Part shown: positions 51,848 to 60,065 of the stretch, piece after piece
Layout: the number at the start of each line of letters is the position of its first letter
Position numbering within the stretch: position 1 is the stretch's first letter
DNA from: an uncultured Lachnospiraceae bacterium
GTDB taxonomy: Bacteria > Bacillota > Clostridia > Lachnospirales > Lachnospiraceae
Length of the DNA: 64,000 nt
Assembly (NCBI GenBank): GCA_910584325.1
Contig: CAJTZH010000005.1
Span: 1-64,000, forward strand
Direction of reading: 5' to 3'
Program-made: the position numbers and the translations under genes
The notes under the pieces: model-generated
Databases searched by the model: none
Told to the model about the DNA's origin: nothing
The model's input: only the letters and a program-made list of their open reading frames with translations

Positions 51848-51933
51848 TATATGCTCCTCCTTTCGTTTGACTTAACCGTTAAAAATGTACAGCTTCTGTT
51901 TTTACTTTGTTCCTCTTGCCGACAAACCGAAAT

Positions 51934-52344
51934 TTATCCGATATAAGCATTATCTGATGTATTTTTGAAGTTCTGCTTTTCAAGCCAAAGGCATTCTTCC
52001 TCATTTTCGGGAATATCAATTCTTTCAATTTTGAAAATAACAGGTCTTGTTCCATCATTACAGCAAGCAATCATTATTCTTTCATCATTTGTCCACTTGT
52101 GCATAATTGAACCACCTTGCAATGCAGTATAAACATATCTGCTGATTGCGTCCCACGCTTCTCCGCAAAATTTCCCATTCATCAAATGGTAAAAATCATC
52201 TTGTTCACTTGTTCGTTTTAGTGTAAAAGTATCTCCAACTTTGAAACAAGGGCAGGCTCCCGATTTCGGATTGGCAAGATATTTTTCCTGAAGTTCAGGA
52301 AACACCTTTGTTTCCAAAACAGTAATTTTACATTCATGTTGCAT
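51934..52344 (-). CDS. TIGR04076-family protein
   Basis: A 136-residue protein. The conserved family phrases are CKITVLETKVFPELQEKYL near the start, CPCFKVGD, FCGEAWDAISRYVY and CCNDGTRPVIFKIERID (each shown in part). The family is small, Cys-containing and of unknown function. The C-terminal 20 residues beyond the core are extra. RBS GGAGGTAAGG. It stands alone. Confidence 0.8.
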   Translation of the reverse strand: MQHECKITVLETKVFPELQEKYLANPKSGACPCFKVGDTFTLKRTSEQDDFYHLMNGKFCGEAWDAISRYVYTALQGGSIMHKWTNDERIMIACCNDGTRPVIFKIERIDIPENEEECLWLEKQNFKNTSDNAYIG

Positions 52345-52458
52345 ATATCCTTACCTCCACGATTTATAATTTTTTTCTATCACAACTTTCTATAACGCAA
52401 AACCATTTACACAGTGATATTAAATAAGAAAATAATTTAATCTCATACCGGTTTCACG

Positions 52459-52974
52459 TTAAATCCTCCGCTCATCAACCGCTGTCTCATATGCCCTCTT
52501 CGTCCTATCATCAAACAGTACCCACATAACCAGGTCAAACTGTCCCGGTTTTTCCTCCAGAAACTGCTCCACCGTATCAACTGCAATCTTAGCAGCCCGT
52601 TCTACCGGAAAGGAATAAATCCCCGTAGATATGGATGGAAATGCAATTTTCCTAATATTGTTATCAACTGCCACCTTCAGAGAATTTCTATAACAGGATG
52701 CCAGCAACTCGTCTTCATTATGAGTACCTCCGTTCCAGACGGGTCCTACTGTATGGATAACATATTGGCAGGGAAGCTTATATGCCTTTGTAATCTTAGC
52801 TTGTCCTGTCTTACAGCCACCCAGCAAACGACATTCAGACAACAGTTCCGTTCCGGCTGCCCTATGAATTGCACCATCCACGCCGCCACCGCCAAGCAGG
52901 CTGCTGTTGGCAGCATTTACTATAGCATCAACATAATCAATTTTTGTAATATCACCCTTTTCCAGTCTAATCAT
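52459..52974 (-). CDS. Macro-domain ADP-ribose hydrolase
   Basis: About 171 residues from the ATG at 52974, 9 bases after TTGGAG (earlier in-frame TTG and ATG codons overlap that site). A complete macro domain is present: EKGDITKIDYVDAIVNAAN, then GGGGVDGAIHRAAG, and SISTGIYSFPVERAA forming the ADP-ribose pocket. Members of this MacroD-like group remove ADP-ribose from proteins or deacetylate O-acetyl-ADP-ribose. It follows the damaged DUF3781 gene by 15 bases, on the same strand. No ADP-ribosyl transferase is nearby. Confidence 0.92.
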   Translation of the reverse strand: MIRLEKGDITKIDYVDAIVNAANSSLLGGGGVDGAIHRAAGTELLSECRLLGGCKTGQAKITKAYKLPCQYVIHTVGPVWNGGTHNEDELLASCYRNSLKVAVDNNIRKIAFPSISTGIYSFPVERAAKIAVDTVEQFLEEKPGQFDLVMWVLFDDRTKRAYETAVDERRI

Positions 52975-52989
52975 AAACATTTTCTCCAA

Positions 52990-53154
52990 TCATTGTTTCT
53001 TCCGATGTGCCGTAATAACCGTATAACTATACGCATTTACCGTTATAATACAATCATCCGTATCCAATGCCGGATTCCTTTTAATCCGTTCAACGCCCAG
53101 CTTTGTTGTATGCAGCCTGTTCAGATTCTTCAGCAGTTCATTTTCCATATTCAT
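52990..53154 (-). CDS. DUF3781 protein with an internal deletion
   Basis: From the ATG at 53154 (5 bases after GGAGG) about 54 residues are encoded. The start LLKNLNRLHTTKLGVERIKRN and the end CIITVNAYSYTVITAHRKK match the two ends of the DUF3781 family, but the middle part, usually about 25-30 residues with the DVVxWC and GKNWY phrases, is absent. The deletion keeps the reading frame, so a shortened protein could still be made. The family has no known function. The next gene is the macro-domain hydrolase. Confidence 0.65.
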   Translation of the reverse strand: MNMENELLKNLNRLHTTKLGVERIKRNPALDTDDCIITVNAYSYTVITAHRKKQ

Positions 53155-53240
53155 TCCATCCTCCACCATTTCATTATATAAAACCAATTCATAAACCTCA
53201 ACAAATACCTGCAAAATAAGTCTAAAATTTCACTTTTTTA

Positions 53241-53269
53241 TTGATTTACGCTTACTTATATGATATAAT
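53241..53269 (+). promoter_or_regulatory. Promoter of the opp operon
   Basis: TTGATT (53241-53246), 17-bp spacer, perfect TATAAT (53264-53269). Predicted leader of about 70 bases. Confidence 0.75.
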
Positions 53270-53276
53270 TTGTACG

Positions 53277-53320
53277 CGCAAAGGGGCGTGACAAAAGAGG
53301 ATTTTAGTTCTCCCTTTGCG
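53277..53320 (+). promoter_or_regulatory. Leader hairpin in front of oppA
   Basis: A perfect 9-bp stem (53277-53285 with 53312-53320) closes a loop of 26 bases, followed by a T-rich stretch and then the GGAGG of oppA. It begins at the predicted transcript start. It may protect the mRNA or act as an attenuator. Confidence 0.5.
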
Positions 53321-53346
53321 TCATTTTGTTTAAGGAGGAATCTTTT

Positions 53347-55035
53347 ATGAAAAAAAGTAGAACATTAGCAGCCCTTGCTATCGCTTCTACAATGCTTATC
53401 GGTCTTGTAGGATGCAGCAACGGTGGTCAGACAAATACTGACGCAACCGTAGCGCCGGGCGGTTCAGGTTCGGCCGGTTCAGGCAGTTCTGAACTTAATG
53501 TCATGCTTGAGACTCCGGTTCAATCACTGGACCCTCAGCAGGCAACAGACGGTACTTCTTTCGAAGTAATCGCAAACTTTATGGATGGTCTTATGCAGAT
53601 GGATGCAGACGGCCAGGCAGTAAATGCTCTTGCAGAAACTTATGAACTTTCTGACGACGGTCTTACTTACACATTCCACATCCGTAAGGATGCGAATTGG
53701 AGTAACGGTGAGCCGGTAACCGCGGCAGACTTTGTATTTGCATGGCAGAGAGCGGTTGACCCGCAGGTTGCTTCAGAATATTCTTATATGTTAAGCGACA
53801 TCGGTCAGATTAAAAACGCGGCGGAAATTATTGCAGGCACCAAGGACAAGAGTGAACTTGGGGTAACTGCCGTTGACGAAAAGACGCTTAAGGTAGAATT
53901 AAACGTACCTGTCAGCTACTTCCTGTCATTAATGTATTTCCCGACATATTATCCTATTAATCAGGCATTTTTCGAATCATGCGGAGATACATTTGCAACC
54001 AGTCCACAGACAGTACTTTCCAACGGTGCATTCATTCTTGATTCTTACGAGCCGGCAGCAACCGCTTTCCACTTCGTTAAGAATGAGAACTACTATGATG
54101 CGGCAAAAGTACAGCTTTCCGGATTAAACTATCAGGTTATTCAGGATTCACAGCAGGCTCTTATGAGTTACCAGACAGGCGCGCTTGATATTACGCTTGT
54201 AAACGGCGAGCAGGTAGACCAGGTAAAAGACGACCCTGAATTTGTTACAATCGGCGCCGGATATCTCTGGTATGTTGCGCCAAATGTTGACGCCGTTCCT
54301 GCGCTTGCGAACTTAAATATCCGTTACGCGCTCACAATGGCAATCAACCGTGAAGCAATTGCGACCGACGTATTAAAGGATGGCTCCGCGCCTACCTATA
54401 CGGCAGTTCCTATGGATTTCGCGGCAGGTCCTGACGGTTCCGATTTCGCGGAAAACCAGACAAGATATGCCGACGTATGTTCTTATGATACCGCTAAAGC
54501 TGTTGAATACTGGCAGGCGGGATTAAAAGAACTTGGCATTACAGAATTAACACTTGACATGAAAGTTGATGCCGATGATGCTCCTCAGAAAGTTGCGCAG
54601 GTATTAAAGGAACAGTGGGAGACTACGCTTCCGGGACTTACCGTTACGCTTACCGTAGAACCTAAGAAACAGAGAGTTCAGGATCTTCAGGACGGTAATT
54701 TTGAATTAGGTCTTACCCGTTGGGGACCGGACTATGCTGACCCAATGACATACCTTGGTATGTGGATTACAGGAAACAATAATAACTACGGTCTCTGGAG
54801 CAATGCAGAGTATGACGCTCTCATTGCCGACTGTACAACAGGTTCCGTATGTACGGATGCCGTTGCCCGCTGGGCAAGATTATACGAAGCCGAGAAGATT
54901 GCAATGGACGAGGCAGTTATCTTCCCTCTCTATACACAGTGTAACGCTGAAATGATGTCTTCTAAGGTAAAAGGAATTGAGTTCCACCCTGTAGCAATTA
55001 ACCGTGTATACAAAAACGCTGTAAAATCAGAATAA
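53347..55035 (+). CDS. oppA: Oligopeptide-binding lipoprotein OppA
   Basis: About 562 residues from the ATG at 53347 (7 bases after AAGGAGG). Lipobox LVGC puts the lipid on Cys23. A Gly/Ser-rich linker follows, then a family-5 solute-binding domain with PVQSLDPQQATDGTS near its start and the phrase ADDAPQKVAQVLKEQWE later. It catches peptides outside the cell for the OppBCDF transporter encoded downstream. A hairpin with U-run after it will reduce expression of the later genes relative to the binding protein. Confidence 0.93.
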   Translation: MKKSRTLAALAIASTMLIGLVGCSNGGQTNTDATVAPGGSGSAGSGSSELNVMLETPVQSLDPQQATDGTSFEVIANFMDGLMQMDADGQAVNALAETYELSDDGLTYTFHIRKDANWSNGEPVTAADFVFAWQRAVDPQVASEYSYMLSDIGQIKNAAEIIAGTKDKSELGVTAVDEKTLKVELNVPVSYFLSLMYFPTYYPINQAFFESCGDTFATSPQTVLSNGAFILDSYEPAATAFHFVKNENYYDAAKVQLSGLNYQVIQDSQQALMSYQTGALDITLVNGEQVDQVKDDPEFVTIGAGYLWYVAPNVDAVPALANLNIRYALTMAINREAIATDVLKDGSAPTYTAVPMDFAAGPDGSDFAENQTRYADVCSYDTAKAVEYWQAGLKELGITELTLDMKVDADDAPQKVAQVLKEQWETTLPGLTVTLTVEPKKQRVQDLQDGNFELGLTRWGPDYADPMTYLGMWITGNNNNYGLWSNAEYDALIADCTTGSVCTDAVARWARLYEAEKIAMDEAVIFPLYTQCNAEMMSSKVKGIEFHPVAINRVYKNAVKSE

Positions 55036-55052
55036 TATTATGAATATTCCAG

Positions 55053-55083
55053 CCGCACTAAAGGCTTCTTTAGTGCGGTTTTT
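55053..55083 (+). terminator. Attenuating terminator between oppA and oppB
   Basis: A perfect 11-bp stem (55053-55063 with 55068-55078) followed by TTTTT. oppB starts 22 bases later without its own clear promoter, so partial read-through is expected. Confidence 0.8.
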
Positions 55084-55105
55084 GGAATAAAGCAAGGAGG
55101 CAAAG

Positions 55106-56041
55106 GTGAAAAAGTATATTTTCAAAAGGGTAGTTACCTCTATCTTTACACTTTTGGCGATTTTGCTGGTTTTATTTATCTTAATGCAACTCATGCCGGG
55201 TTCGCCATTTAATGACGAAAAGTTAAATGCAGACCAACGTGAAGCGCTATACGCAAAGTATGGATTAGACCAGCCGATTCCCATACAATTTTTTAAATAT
55301 GTTGGCAACATGGTAAAAGGCGACTTGGGCGTGAGCTACAACATTTCAAAAAATACGCCGATTTCACAGCTTATTCAGACCAGACTTCCGATTTCCATCC
55401 AGATAGGCGGCTGCGCGGTCGCACTCGGCGCTGTTATCGGTCTGCTTTTAGGACTGTTGGCCGCCCTAAAACACGATACCGTCTGGGACACGCTCGCGAC
55501 CATTATATCGGTCATCGGTGTTTCGGTCCCGTCTTATGTTTTTGCACTTGCGCTAAGCTATACGCTGGGCTTTAAATTGCAGTGGTTTCCAATGTTATTC
55601 TCTGCCAAAGACATCTTTGGTTCGAGCGTCCTGCCGAGTATTTCACTCTCCATGTTTACAATGGCTTCAATTGCGCGTTTCACCCGTAGTGAAATGTTGG
55701 AGGTTTTAGGCAGCGACTATATGCTTCTCGCAGAGAGCAAAGGTATTTCCGGCAGCGCGTTAATTTTCAGACATGCTCTCAGGAATGCGTTGATTCCGAT
55801 TATTACCGTTTTGGCGCCTCTGATTGTCGATTTGATGACCGGTTCCTTAGTTGTGGAGAAAATCTTCGCCATTCCGGGTGTCGGCAGTCTTTTGGTAAAT
55901 GCCATCCAGTCAAATGACTACAATGTTGTTATTTCCTTAAGTTTTATTTACTCAGCGATGTACATTCTGATTATGCTCGTTGTGGATATCCTTTATGGAA
56001 TTATTGACCCTAGAATCCGTTTAGCAAAGAAGGGAGATTGA
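55106..56041 (+). CDS. oppB: Oligopeptide permease OppB
   Basis: A 311-residue permease starting with GTG 8 bases after AAGGAGG. There are six membrane helices; the N-terminal QLMPGSPFNDEK and the EAA-type loop LAESKGISGSALIFRHALRN match OppB/DppB. It forms the translocation pore with OppC. It ends 5 bases before oppC begins. Confidence 0.93.
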   Translation: MKKYIFKRVVTSIFTLLAILLVLFILMQLMPGSPFNDEKLNADQREALYAKYGLDQPIPIQFFKYVGNMVKGDLGVSYNISKNTPISQLIQTRLPISIQIGGCAVALGAVIGLLLGLLAALKHDTVWDTLATIISVIGVSVPSYVFALALSYTLGFKLQWFPMLFSAKDIFGSSVLPSISLSMFTMASIARFTRSEMLEVLGSDYMLLAESKGISGSALIFRHALRNALIPIITVLAPLIVDLMTGSLVVEKIFAIPGVGSLLVNAIQSNDYNVVISLSFIYSAMYILIMLVVDILYGIIDPRIRLAKKGD

Positions 56042-56046
56042 TAAGT

Positions 56047-57108
56047 ATGAGTAATGCACCTGTTTCAAATACTGCCGTTACCACATATGTGCCTGTCAAT
56101 TCCGACTTCGTGTTAAAGGATAACGCAGCTATTATTTCAATTGACGAAAACTTCGCGTCCCAAAGTTTCTGGAAAGACGTTTTTATCCGTTACTTCCGTA
56201 AGACAAGCGCCGTAATCGGTCTGGTTCTCATTGTACTGATTACACTCATGGCAGCTATCGGACCCGGCATGAACAAGTATACTTACTCGGAACAGAATCT
56301 TTCCCAGAAGAACTTTGCACCGCGTGTAAAAGGTTTAGAAAAACTCGGTATTATGGACGGTAGTGAAAAAATGCGTACAACTACCGGCACTAAGACCGTT
56401 AACTATTATACAGAAAAAGAACTGACTGATGTTTATTACTGGTTCGGAAGTGATAACTTCGGACGTGATATCTGGACCCGTACCTGGTCCGGCGCCCGTG
56501 TTTCCCTGATTATCGCCATCGCCGCCGCCATTATTGACATGGTAATCGGTATGAGTTACGGTCTGATTTCAGGATACTTCGGGGGCAGAGTGGATATGTG
56601 TATGCAGCGGTTCCTTGAAGTTGCCAACGGCATCCCAAGACTTGTAATTGTTACACTGCTGCTGCTCGTTTTAAAACCGGGCATGATAACAATTATCTTT
56701 GCGTTGATGCTGACAGAATGGGTAGGTATGAGCAGGATTGCCCGTGCGGAAATGTTAAAATTAAAAGAACAGGAATTTGTCCTCGCTTCAAGAACTCTGG
56801 GCGCGGGAAGCTTCTTTATCATATTTAAAGAAATATTACCGAACATTATCGGACCGATTATTACACAGGTTATGTTCTCCATTCCTACCGCTATCTTTAC
56901 TGAAGCATTTTTAAGTTTTGTAGGACTTGGTATTCCTGTACCGCAATGTTCGCTTGGTTCACTGATTTCGGATGGATTTAACAGTTTTACGACACACCCT
57001 TATCAGATTGTGCCTCCGATTATTGTCATGGCGCTTCTGATGTTAAGCTTTAACTTAGTCGGCGATGGTCTCCGTGAGGCGCTGGACCCTAAGATGAAAG
57101 AAATGTAA
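56047..57108 (+). CDS. oppC: Oligopeptide permease OppC
   Basis: About 353 residues from the ATG at 56047 (a TTG 9 bases upstream overlaps the oppB stop). It has the typical OppC N-terminal cytoplasmic arm, the long first external loop carrying WFGSDNFGRDIWTRTWSG, and the EAA-type loop SRTLGAGSFFIIFKEILPN, with six membrane helices. It pairs with OppB. Confidence 0.93.
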   Translation: MSNAPVSNTAVTTYVPVNSDFVLKDNAAIISIDENFASQSFWKDVFIRYFRKTSAVIGLVLIVLITLMAAIGPGMNKYTYSEQNLSQKNFAPRVKGLEKLGIMDGSEKMRTTTGTKTVNYYTEKELTDVYYWFGSDNFGRDIWTRTWSGARVSLIIAIAAAIIDMVIGMSYGLISGYFGGRVDMCMQRFLEVANGIPRLVIVTLLLLVLKPGMITIIFALMLTEWVGMSRIARAEMLKLKEQEFVLASRTLGAGSFFIIFKEILPNIIGPIITQVMFSIPTAIFTEAFLSFVGLGIPVPQCSLGSLISDGFNSFTTHPYQIVPPIIVMALLMLSFNLVGDGLREALDPKMKEM

Positions 57109-57126
57109 GCGAAAGGAGAAAATCAT

Positions 57127-58212
57127 ATGTCAGAAAGCAGAAAACACATTCTTCAGATACGCGATTTGGATATCACCTTTCGTACTACAGCCGGTCCCGT
57201 TCATGCAATCCGCGGAGTCAATATCGACTTGTTTAAGGGCGAGACCGTTGCCATCGTAGGTGAATCAGGTTCCGGTAAATCTGTTACCATGAAAGCGGCT
57301 ATGGGCATTCTTGCCTCTAATGCTACCGTAACAAACGGCTCTATCCAGTTTTCTTACAATCATGCAGACGGTTCTCCGGAAACGGTAGACCTTCTAAAAA
57401 AAGATAAGAAATGGATTCGCCGTCACATTAACGGCAAGCGGATTGCCATGGTATTTCAGGACCCGATGACGAGTCTCGACCCGACCATGACCATCGGCAA
57501 ACAGATTATGGAAGGTATGATATGGCATTTTAAAACCCCAAAGAAAGAAGCATGGGCAAAATCTGTTGAACTTTTAAAAGAAGTCGGCATTGAAGACGCC
57601 GAAAAGCGTATGAAAAACTATCCGCATCAGCTCTCAGGCGGTATGCGCCAGCGTGTGGTCATTGCCATCGCGCTTGCCTGCAATCCTGACCTGCTGATTT
57701 GCGACGAGCCTACGACGGCTCTTGATGTTACCATTCAGGCAAAAATTATTGAATTGATTCGCACTATACAAAAAGAACGCGGTATTTCTGTTATTTATAT
57801 CACACACGATTTAGGCGTTGTTGCTAAAGTCGCGGACTATGTAAACGTTATGTATGCCGGTAAAATCGTAGAAAAAGGAACCATTGATGATATTTTCTAT
57901 GACCCTAGACACCCATATACATGGGGTCTTCTTTCCGCGATGCCGGATTTGAATACCGATGACGAACGTCTTTATACCATTCCCGGCTCTCCGCCAAATC
58001 TGCTTCATGAAAGAGTCGGCGATGCGTTTGCTCCGCGGAACAGATATGCTTTGGTTGTTGACGACAAGGCAGACCCGCCAATGTTTGAAGTTTCAAAATC
58101 ACACTACGCGGCAACCTGGCTCCTTGACCCGCGGGCACCTAAAGTTGAAATGCCGGATGAATTAAAATCCCGCATTGAACGTATGAGGAAGGAGGCACAG
58201 CAGTATGACTGA
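57127..58212 (+). CDS. oppD: Oligopeptide transporter ATPase OppD
   Basis: A 361-residue ATPase. Walker A GESGSGKS, Q-loop MVFQDPMTSLDP, signature HQLSGGMRQRV, Walker B LLICDEPTTALD, switch His in YITHDLG. The C-terminal extension has the peptide-transporter phrase PGSPPNLL, but the usual cluster of four cysteines for a 4Fe-4S group is not present after it. It energises peptide uptake together with OppF. RBS AAAGGAG; its end overlaps oppF by 8 bases. Confidence 0.93.
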   Translation: MSESRKHILQIRDLDITFRTTAGPVHAIRGVNIDLFKGETVAIVGESGSGKSVTMKAAMGILASNATVTNGSIQFSYNHADGSPETVDLLKKDKKWIRRHINGKRIAMVFQDPMTSLDPTMTIGKQIMEGMIWHFKTPKKEAWAKSVELLKEVGIEDAEKRMKNYPHQLSGGMRQRVVIAIALACNPDLLICDEPTTALDVTIQAKIIELIRTIQKERGISVIYITHDLGVVAKVADYVNVMYAGKIVEKGTIDDIFYDPRHPYTWGLLSAMPDLNTDDERLYTIPGSPPNLLHERVGDAFAPRNRYALVVDDKADPPMFEVSKSHYAATWLLDPRAPKVEMPDELKSRIERMRKEAQQYD

Positions 58213-59146
58213 TACGAATAAAACAGAAAAACCCCTTCTGAAAGTCGAGGGTCTGAAGCAGTATTTCAGAGTCAGTTCAAGCTACACGGTACACGCCGTG
58301 GAAAATGTTTCCTTCGAGATTTACGCAGGTGAAACATACGGTCTGGTCGGTGAATCCGGCTCCGGCAAGTCCACCATCGGGCGCAGTATTATTCGTCTGT
58401 ATAATCCAACGGCAGGTAAGATTACGTTTGACGATATCGATATCAGCGGGAAACTGAATAAAGAGACCAACCATACGCTCCGCACTGAGATGCAGATGAT
58501 TTTTCAGGACCCGATGGCGTCCTTAAATCCCCGTAAAAAAATCGGCGACATTATCGGCGAGGGACTTGATATCCATCACAAATGCGGTACTACTGCCCAG
58601 CGTGACGAGATGATTAAAAAGATTTTGCAGAAGGTAGGTCTTGCCCCGGAACACGCGACGCGTTATCCGCATCAGTTTTCCGGCGGTCAGAGGCAGCGCG
58701 TGGGTATCGCAAGAGCGCTGATTATGAATCCGAAACTGATTATCGCGGATGAATGTATTTCCGCTCTCGACGTATCCATTCAGGCGCAGGTAGTCAATCT
58801 GATGAAAGACATACAGCAGGAAACAGGCACGGCGTACTTGTTTATTGCGCATGACCTTTCCATGGTCAAATATATTTCCGACCGTATCGGAGTTCTCCAT
58901 CTGGGGCATTTACTGGAGACGGGAACAACAGAAGAAATTTTTAACAATCCGGTCCACCCTTATACTAAGAGTCTTCTCTCCGCCATACCGGAACCGAATC
59001 CGAAGGTTGAGAAAAACCGCACGGCGCTCAGCTATGATTACAAAACTTCCGGACTTGACTATAATCGGGGAACAGAACATCTTATAGACGGCACACACTT
59101 TGTAAAGTGTACCGATGAAGAATTTAAAAAGTGGACGACACAATAA
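58205..59146 (+). CDS. oppF: Oligopeptide transporter ATPase OppF
   Basis: A 313-residue ATPase with GESGSGKST, MIFQDPMASLNP, the signature HQFSGGQRQRVG, LIIADECISALD (a Cys where DEPxSALD is usual) and FIAHDLSMVKYISD. It forms a heterodimer with OppD. The start overlaps the end of oppD, which favours coupled translation. It closes the opp gene set; the esterase gene follows 28 bases later. Confidence 0.92.
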   Translation: MTDTNKTEKPLLKVEGLKQYFRVSSSYTVHAVENVSFEIYAGETYGLVGESGSGKSTIGRSIIRLYNPTAGKITFDDIDISGKLNKETNHTLRTEMQMIFQDPMASLNPRKKIGDIIGEGLDIHHKCGTTAQRDEMIKKILQKVGLAPEHATRYPHQFSGGQRQRVGIARALIMNPKLIIADECISALDVSIQAQVVNLMKDIQQETGTAYLFIAHDLSMVKYISDRIGVLHLGHLLETGTTEEIFNNPVHPYTKSLLSAIPEPNPKVEKNRTALSYDYKTSGLDYNRGTEHLIDGTHFVKCTDEEFKKWTTQ

Positions 59147-59174
59147 AAAAATAACAGAGCCGATTGGAGAATAA

Positions 59175-60065
59175 ATGGAATTACTAACAAAATTATTGAA
59201 AGCCCAGATAGCAATTGCCAACAAATTCTCCGACGGACTTTCTGTTGAAAAATCCCGCAGTCTGCAGGAAAAACTCGGAGGGTTAATGGCATATAAATAC
59301 AGACGGGACATAAAGTTCAGTAAAATTCCATCTTCTGATTTTACTGCTGAGTATATTATTCCCGAAGAAACAATGCTAGACGGAATAATTCTTTATCTTC
59401 ACGGCGGCGGTTATGTTTCAGGACAAATGAGCTATGCGAAGGGATTTGCGTCAATACTCTCAGCCAATAACCGCATCCCTGTCTGCTGCGTCGAATATAG
59501 GCTTGCGCCTGAAAACAAATTTCCTGCCGCTCTGGAAGACGCTTATCATGTCTATCAATATTTACTCAAAAATAACTATTCACCGAAAAATATTATTTTA
59601 TGCGGAGAGTCTGCCGGAGGGGGACTAGCATATTCTCTTTGCCTGAAATTGAAAGAAAACTCCCTTCCCATGCCCGGAGGAATTATCGCGATTTCACCGT
59701 GGAGCGATTTAACCCTATCCGGTTCTTCATATGAAAAAAATAAAGAAAACGACCCCTCTATGACCAAAGAACGATTGCGGTTTTACGCCGAATGTTATAC
59801 GGATGCGGTCGATAATCCATATGTTTCACCCTTGTTCGGAGACCTTACAGATTTTCCTCCATCTCTGATTTTTGTCGGCGGAGACGAAATCATGTTAAGC
59901 GATTCTTCCGAATTACACAATAAATTGCTTTTAAGCGGATGTCAATCCACACTATATATTGCGCCAGACATGTGGCATGTTTACGTTCTTTTTAATCTAA
60001 AAGAATTTAGCGATGATTACAAACGTATAAATGTTTTTTTGAAGGAGGTTCTTTATGGGGGCTGA
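59175..60065 (+). CDS. Alpha/beta hydrolase of the hormone-sensitive-lipase family
   Basis: A 296-residue esterase. The oxyanion motif HGGG is at residues 76-79, the nucleophile Ser146 lies in GESAGGG, the acid in VGGDEIM and the catalytic His in PDMWHVYVLF. Members hydrolyse short-chain esters in the cytoplasm. Its stop overlaps the start of the acyltransferase-like gene by 11 bases. In related Clostridia such a pair is sometimes found together, so the two may act on the same ester, one making and one breaking it. It may be read from the opp promoter. Confidence 0.9.
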   Translation: MELLTKLLKAQIAIANKFSDGLSVEKSRSLQEKLGGLMAYKYRRDIKFSKIPSSDFTAEYIIPEETMLDGIILYLHGGGYVSGQMSYAKGFASILSANNRIPVCCVEYRLAPENKFPAALEDAYHVYQYLLKNNYSPKNIILCGESAGGGLAYSLCLKLKENSLPMPGGIIAISPWSDLTLSGSSYEKNKENDPSMTKERLRFYAECYTDAVDNPYVSPLFGDLTDFPPSLIFVGGDEIMLSDSSELHNKLLLSGCQSTLYIAPDMWHVYVLFNLKEFSDDYKRINVFLKEVLYGG

